From the IMG/VR virus record IMGVR_UViG_3300013137_000037, positions 1-41,972 of that record: 41,972 bases of DNA. One strand, 5' to 3'. Origin of the DNA: a virus. The notes under the pieces were generated by a model. The model saw only the letters and a list, made by a program, of their open reading frames with translations, was not told the origin of the DNA and made no database searches. Every line of letters begins with the position of its first letter. Position 1 is the first letter of the stretch. Shown in pieces: positions 39,746 to 41,972 of this stretch. Position numbers and translations under genes: made by a program.

Positions 39746-41135
39746 TATATTGGACACTGAAATACCTAATGCTAATAGTTTAAGGGTAACTGTTGATCAA
39801 TATAATGCAGCAACTTACGGTAAGCAGCTTGTCCATGAACAGCTTAATACTGCTGCTAATTGGAAAATAATAACTGATGCTTTTGAAGAAGGAAGAGCAA
39901 GAGATATTGCTGATGAAAAGAAAGCCCCTTTAATCAATGGTGAGAAAACACCTTATATAGTATTAGGCTCTGGCCCTTCTCTAAATCATTCTATAAAATT
40001 CCTTAGAAATTGGAAAGGTGGAATAATAGCCACAACTTCTCATGCCCTTTCTCTTATTCATTATGGTATCCAGCCAACACATATTGTAGTCCTTGATCCA
40101 TTTTGTACTTGGGATGAAATAAAAGGAGTTGACTGGAGTAAAACAAGAACTAAACTAATATGCCATCCTGGTATATATCCTGATATGATACAGAATTGGC
40201 CTAATGAAATGCTTCTCTATATTCAAAATAGTGGTAAAAATAGTTCTTTCTATCACGATATACAAAAGAAAATGTATACAAAAAGAGAGGATCAAGGGAA
40301 AGGAATAAGAAATCCTATTTTTAGATATTATATAAAAACTGAATTATCAATTTTTGCTTGTTCACCTCCTTTGCAATTATTTGCAGGCGATATGGTAGGC
40401 TATGGAAGAGCATTTCTTTGTGGCTGCGATTTTGGTTTCCCTGGTAATAAAGAAAGATTTGATGAGTGGATACTAAATCCTGAAACACGTGATATTGCTA
40501 ATTTTAGATACCCTAACGGCCTTGATCCTAATTGCAAAGATAATGACCCACAATGGGAGAAGTATTGGAAACAAAATAATCATCCTGATTATAAAGATAC
40601 TGATACAGCAATGATGAGTTCAAATGGCATAAAATCTGAAAGGGTTCATCTTTACTATAAGAAAAATTTTATAAGTGCTTGGAGATTGTCAAATAAAGAA
40701 ATTTATACTACTGATAAAGGTGCCATTACAGAAATCCCTTATACATCTATAGAAAAGATGGTGAAAAAACAAGGTCTAAATTACCCTAAGCAATCTGAAA
40801 ATATGATTATTAAAGCTACTGATGAGTACCTTTCTAAAGTTGATTGCTATGTAATAGAAGGTGATAACAAAGGGAAATTATTTCTTGAATCAGTTAACCC
40901 TATAGAAGAAGTATCTAATTTTATTGATAATCTTAATAGAAGATGGCTATGCCCTAAATGCAAAAATTCAATGTCTTCTAGTGATGATGTTGACTATAGT
41001 GAAAGCAATTGCTTAAAATGTGGGAACAAAGGACTAATAAAAGAAGGGGCTGTTAATAAAGAAAAAAACCTAAATAGAATAAAAGCCTTGGTAGACAAAA
41101 AAAATACTAAGGAGAAAGGAAATGGCATTATATAG
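39738..41135 (+). CDS. DUF115/Maf-like protein, copy 2
   Basis: 465 residues from ATG 39738, preceded by GAGGAAAAAA. Strongly similar to the protein at 38189 over its whole length: PYIVLGSGPSLNHSIKFLRN, TTSHALSLIHYGIQPTHIVV, LICHPGIYPDMIQNWPNEM, and GYGRAFLCGCDFGFPGNKER. It keeps the C-terminal zinc ribbon (CPKCKNSM...CLKCG). The pair came from a tandem duplication and has diverged, so they may use different acceptors. Activity is inferred only from the family. Confidence 0.7.
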   Translation: MNNILDTEIPNANSLRVTVDQYNAATYGKQLVHEQLNTAANWKIITDAFEEGRARDIADEKKAPLINGEKTPYIVLGSGPSLNHSIKFLRNWKGGIIATTSHALSLIHYGIQPTHIVVLDPFCTWDEIKGVDWSKTRTKLICHPGIYPDMIQNWPNEMLLYIQNSGKNSSFYHDIQKKMYTKREDQGKGIRNPIFRYYIKTELSIFACSPPLQLFAGDMVGYGRAFLCGCDFGFPGNKERFDEWILNPETRDIANFRYPNGLDPNCKDNDPQWEKYWKQNNHPDYKDTDTAMMSSNGIKSERVHLYYKKNFISAWRLSNKEIYTTDKGAITEIPYTSIEKMVKKQGLNYPKQSENMIIKATDEYLSKVDCYVIEGDNKGKLFLESVNPIEEVSNFIDNLNRRWLCPKCKNSMSSSDDVDYSESNCLKCGNKGLIKEGAVNKEKNLNRIKALVDKKNTKEKGNGII

Positions 41136-41331
41136 TTTTGAAGAAAGAAGGCTTGATACATCAAAAATAGTCAGCAAAGCGATAAAAGAAACTTTCGGTG
41201 ATATTTCTCCACTTACTGACCTTTATTACAAAGTTAGCAAACTAAATAAAGTTATCTGTGAAGAACTTGAATTTCAATCTCTTGTTTGGGAAGCTAAGAT
41301 TAAAAAGGAACTTGAAAATCAAAAAAAATAA
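41122..41331 (+). CDS. Small hypothetical protein (69 aa)
   Basis: ATG 41122 overlaps the preceding gene by 14 nt and has AAGGAGAAAGG upstream. The product MALYSFEERRLDTSKIVSKA is helical and basic/acidic at the end (KIKKELENQKK). No family recognised. Confidence 0.45.
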   Translation: MALYSFEERRLDTSKIVSKAIKETFGDISPLTDLYYKVSKLNKVICEELEFQSLVWEAKIKKELENQKK

Positions 41332-41360
41332 AGAGAATTATTGTAATAGGAGATTATGCA

Positions 41361-41681
41361 ATGAATAGAATTGAAATACCTGAATCATTTGAGCTATTTG
41401 GAAGGGAAATACAAGTTAATATAATCCCTGATCTTGCTATGGATACAGACGATATTGGAGAAGCAAAATTAAGATATGATGAAATAAGATTACAGAAAAG
41501 CACTGAAGGCTATCCAATATCAAGAGATAGGCAGATGCAATGCTATTATCATGAGCTAACTCACTTTATACTAAATGAAATGGATTATATATTTAGAAAT
41601 AATAAAGATGAAGAAAAATTTGTAAGTGCATTCTCTAGGCTTCTTTATCAAGCCATTAAAAGTGCTAAATATAAACTATAA
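41361..41681 (+). CDS. Small HExxH metallopeptidase-like phage protein
   Basis: 106 residues from ATG 41361 after AATAGGAGATT. The motif YYHELTHFIL gives HExxH, followed by NKDEEKFVSAFSRLLYQ with a possible third acidic ligand. The overall layout is like the protein at 33396 but sequence identity is low. Many phages carry such small proteins of unproven function. Confidence 0.6.
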   Translation: MNRIEIPESFELFGREIQVNIIPDLAMDTDDIGEAKLRYDEIRLQKSTEGYPISRDRQMQCYYHELTHFILNEMDYIFRNNKDEEKFVSAFSRLLYQAIKSAKYKL

Positions 41682-41697
41682 TAGAGGTAGGGAATTT

Positions 41698-41972
41698 ATG
41701 GGAATAGGATGGGTGATTAGGCAATTTATTACTGATTTTTTCGCTACTGAAGAAAAAGTCTATGGCAAATGGTATAATAAAAATGGAGAGCTTGTCATCC
41801 ATGCAAAAGAAGGGAGTATAACTTTACCTACTATTGATAGACCTCTTAAATGGAAAGTTAGTAAGAAAGGAAGATGCATTAAAGTTTGGAGCGATGGATT
41901 TGATTTCGACAAGATTGATTTTTCTTTAAGAAAAGATAAGCTATTCTTATATTTCAGGAGTACAGGTGAAGC
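41698..41972 (+). CDS. Hypothetical protein, 3' end outside window
   Basis: ATG 41698 follows AGAGGTAGGG. The frame is open to the end of the window: MGIGWVIRQFITDFFATEEK, then KVYGKWYNKNGELVIHAKEG, LKWKVSKKGRCIKVW and onward. A beta-rich pattern after an N-terminal helix. Not recognised; length unknown. Confidence 0.5.
   Translation, partial: MGIGWVIRQFITDFFATEEKVYGKWYNKNGELVIHAKEGSITLPTIDRPLKWKVSKKGRCIKVWSDGFDFDKIDFSLRKDKLFLYFRSTGE

Noticed and set aside
1-41972. tRNA or rRNA genes
   Set aside because: No cloverleaf-like gap was seen; nearly all sequence is covered by coding frames. A covariance-model scan would be needed to be certain.
1-41972. Diversity-generating retroelement
   Set aside because: The repeat-rich gene at 2512 raised the idea, but no reverse transcriptase or template/variable pair with adenine-specific changes is present.

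Overview
The window reads as part of a large tailed-phage (caudoviral) genome, from its replication and metabolism arm. Every supportable gene is on the + strand. Genes are packed with ATGA or TAATG overlaps and there is no gap above about 80 bp outside one insertion element. A near-complete replisome is present, but no terminase, portal, capsid or tail gene. The host is probably a diderm bacterium: the phage carries a porin-like outer-membrane barrel ending in Phe and a sugar-binding protein with a Sec signal peptide but no lipobox Cys. A spirochaete is possible but not proven.

Region 1-4400 is GC-rich and a mosaic of small accessory genes. Several are broken (1659-2238 frameshift plus stop; 3510-3660 frameshift; 4429-4626 internal TGA). 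It holds a protein built of 21 octapeptide repeats (2512-3513), an Ala/Trp repeat remnant, and a single perfect 32-nt type I-C-like CRISPR repeat at 532-563, with no array and no cas genes. From about 4400 the DNA becomes AT-rich and stays so, apart from the insertion element and the porin/binding-protein pair.

4600-7660 holds small hypothetical, zinc-ribbon and membrane proteins. 7676-14062 is the primase/helicase block: TOPRIM primase, an SNF2-type helicase and a DnaB-type helicase. Each helicase is interrupted by a different intein exactly in its P-loop. 14063-18255 is a compact nucleotide-chemistry cluster: FAD enzyme, variant ThyX, an unknown protein with faint ThyA-like features, an Nmad1-like protein, a radical SAM enzyme and a HAD-like phosphatase. 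It is a candidate base-modification pathway. 18242-30306 is the replisome: DNA polymerase III alpha fused to a family-4-like uracil-DNA glycosylase, sliding clamp, clamp loader, ssDNA-binding protein and RecA. A MazG-like gene between clamp and clamp loader is split by an IS200/IS605 element with tnpA and tnpB.

31023-36005 carries a porin-like protein, a sugar ABC substrate-binding protein and MalF- and MalG-type permeases, without an ATPase. The first two share an almost identical signal-peptide DNA cassette. 36990-41135 carries a CMP-sugar synthetase-like protein and two DUF115/Maf-like proteins, suggesting glycan transfer. The clearest candidates for something new are the solitary CRISPR repeat (a possible RNA anti-CRISPR), the nucleotide-modification cluster, the phage-borne porin/transporter set and the CMP-sugar/Maf-like glycosylation set.
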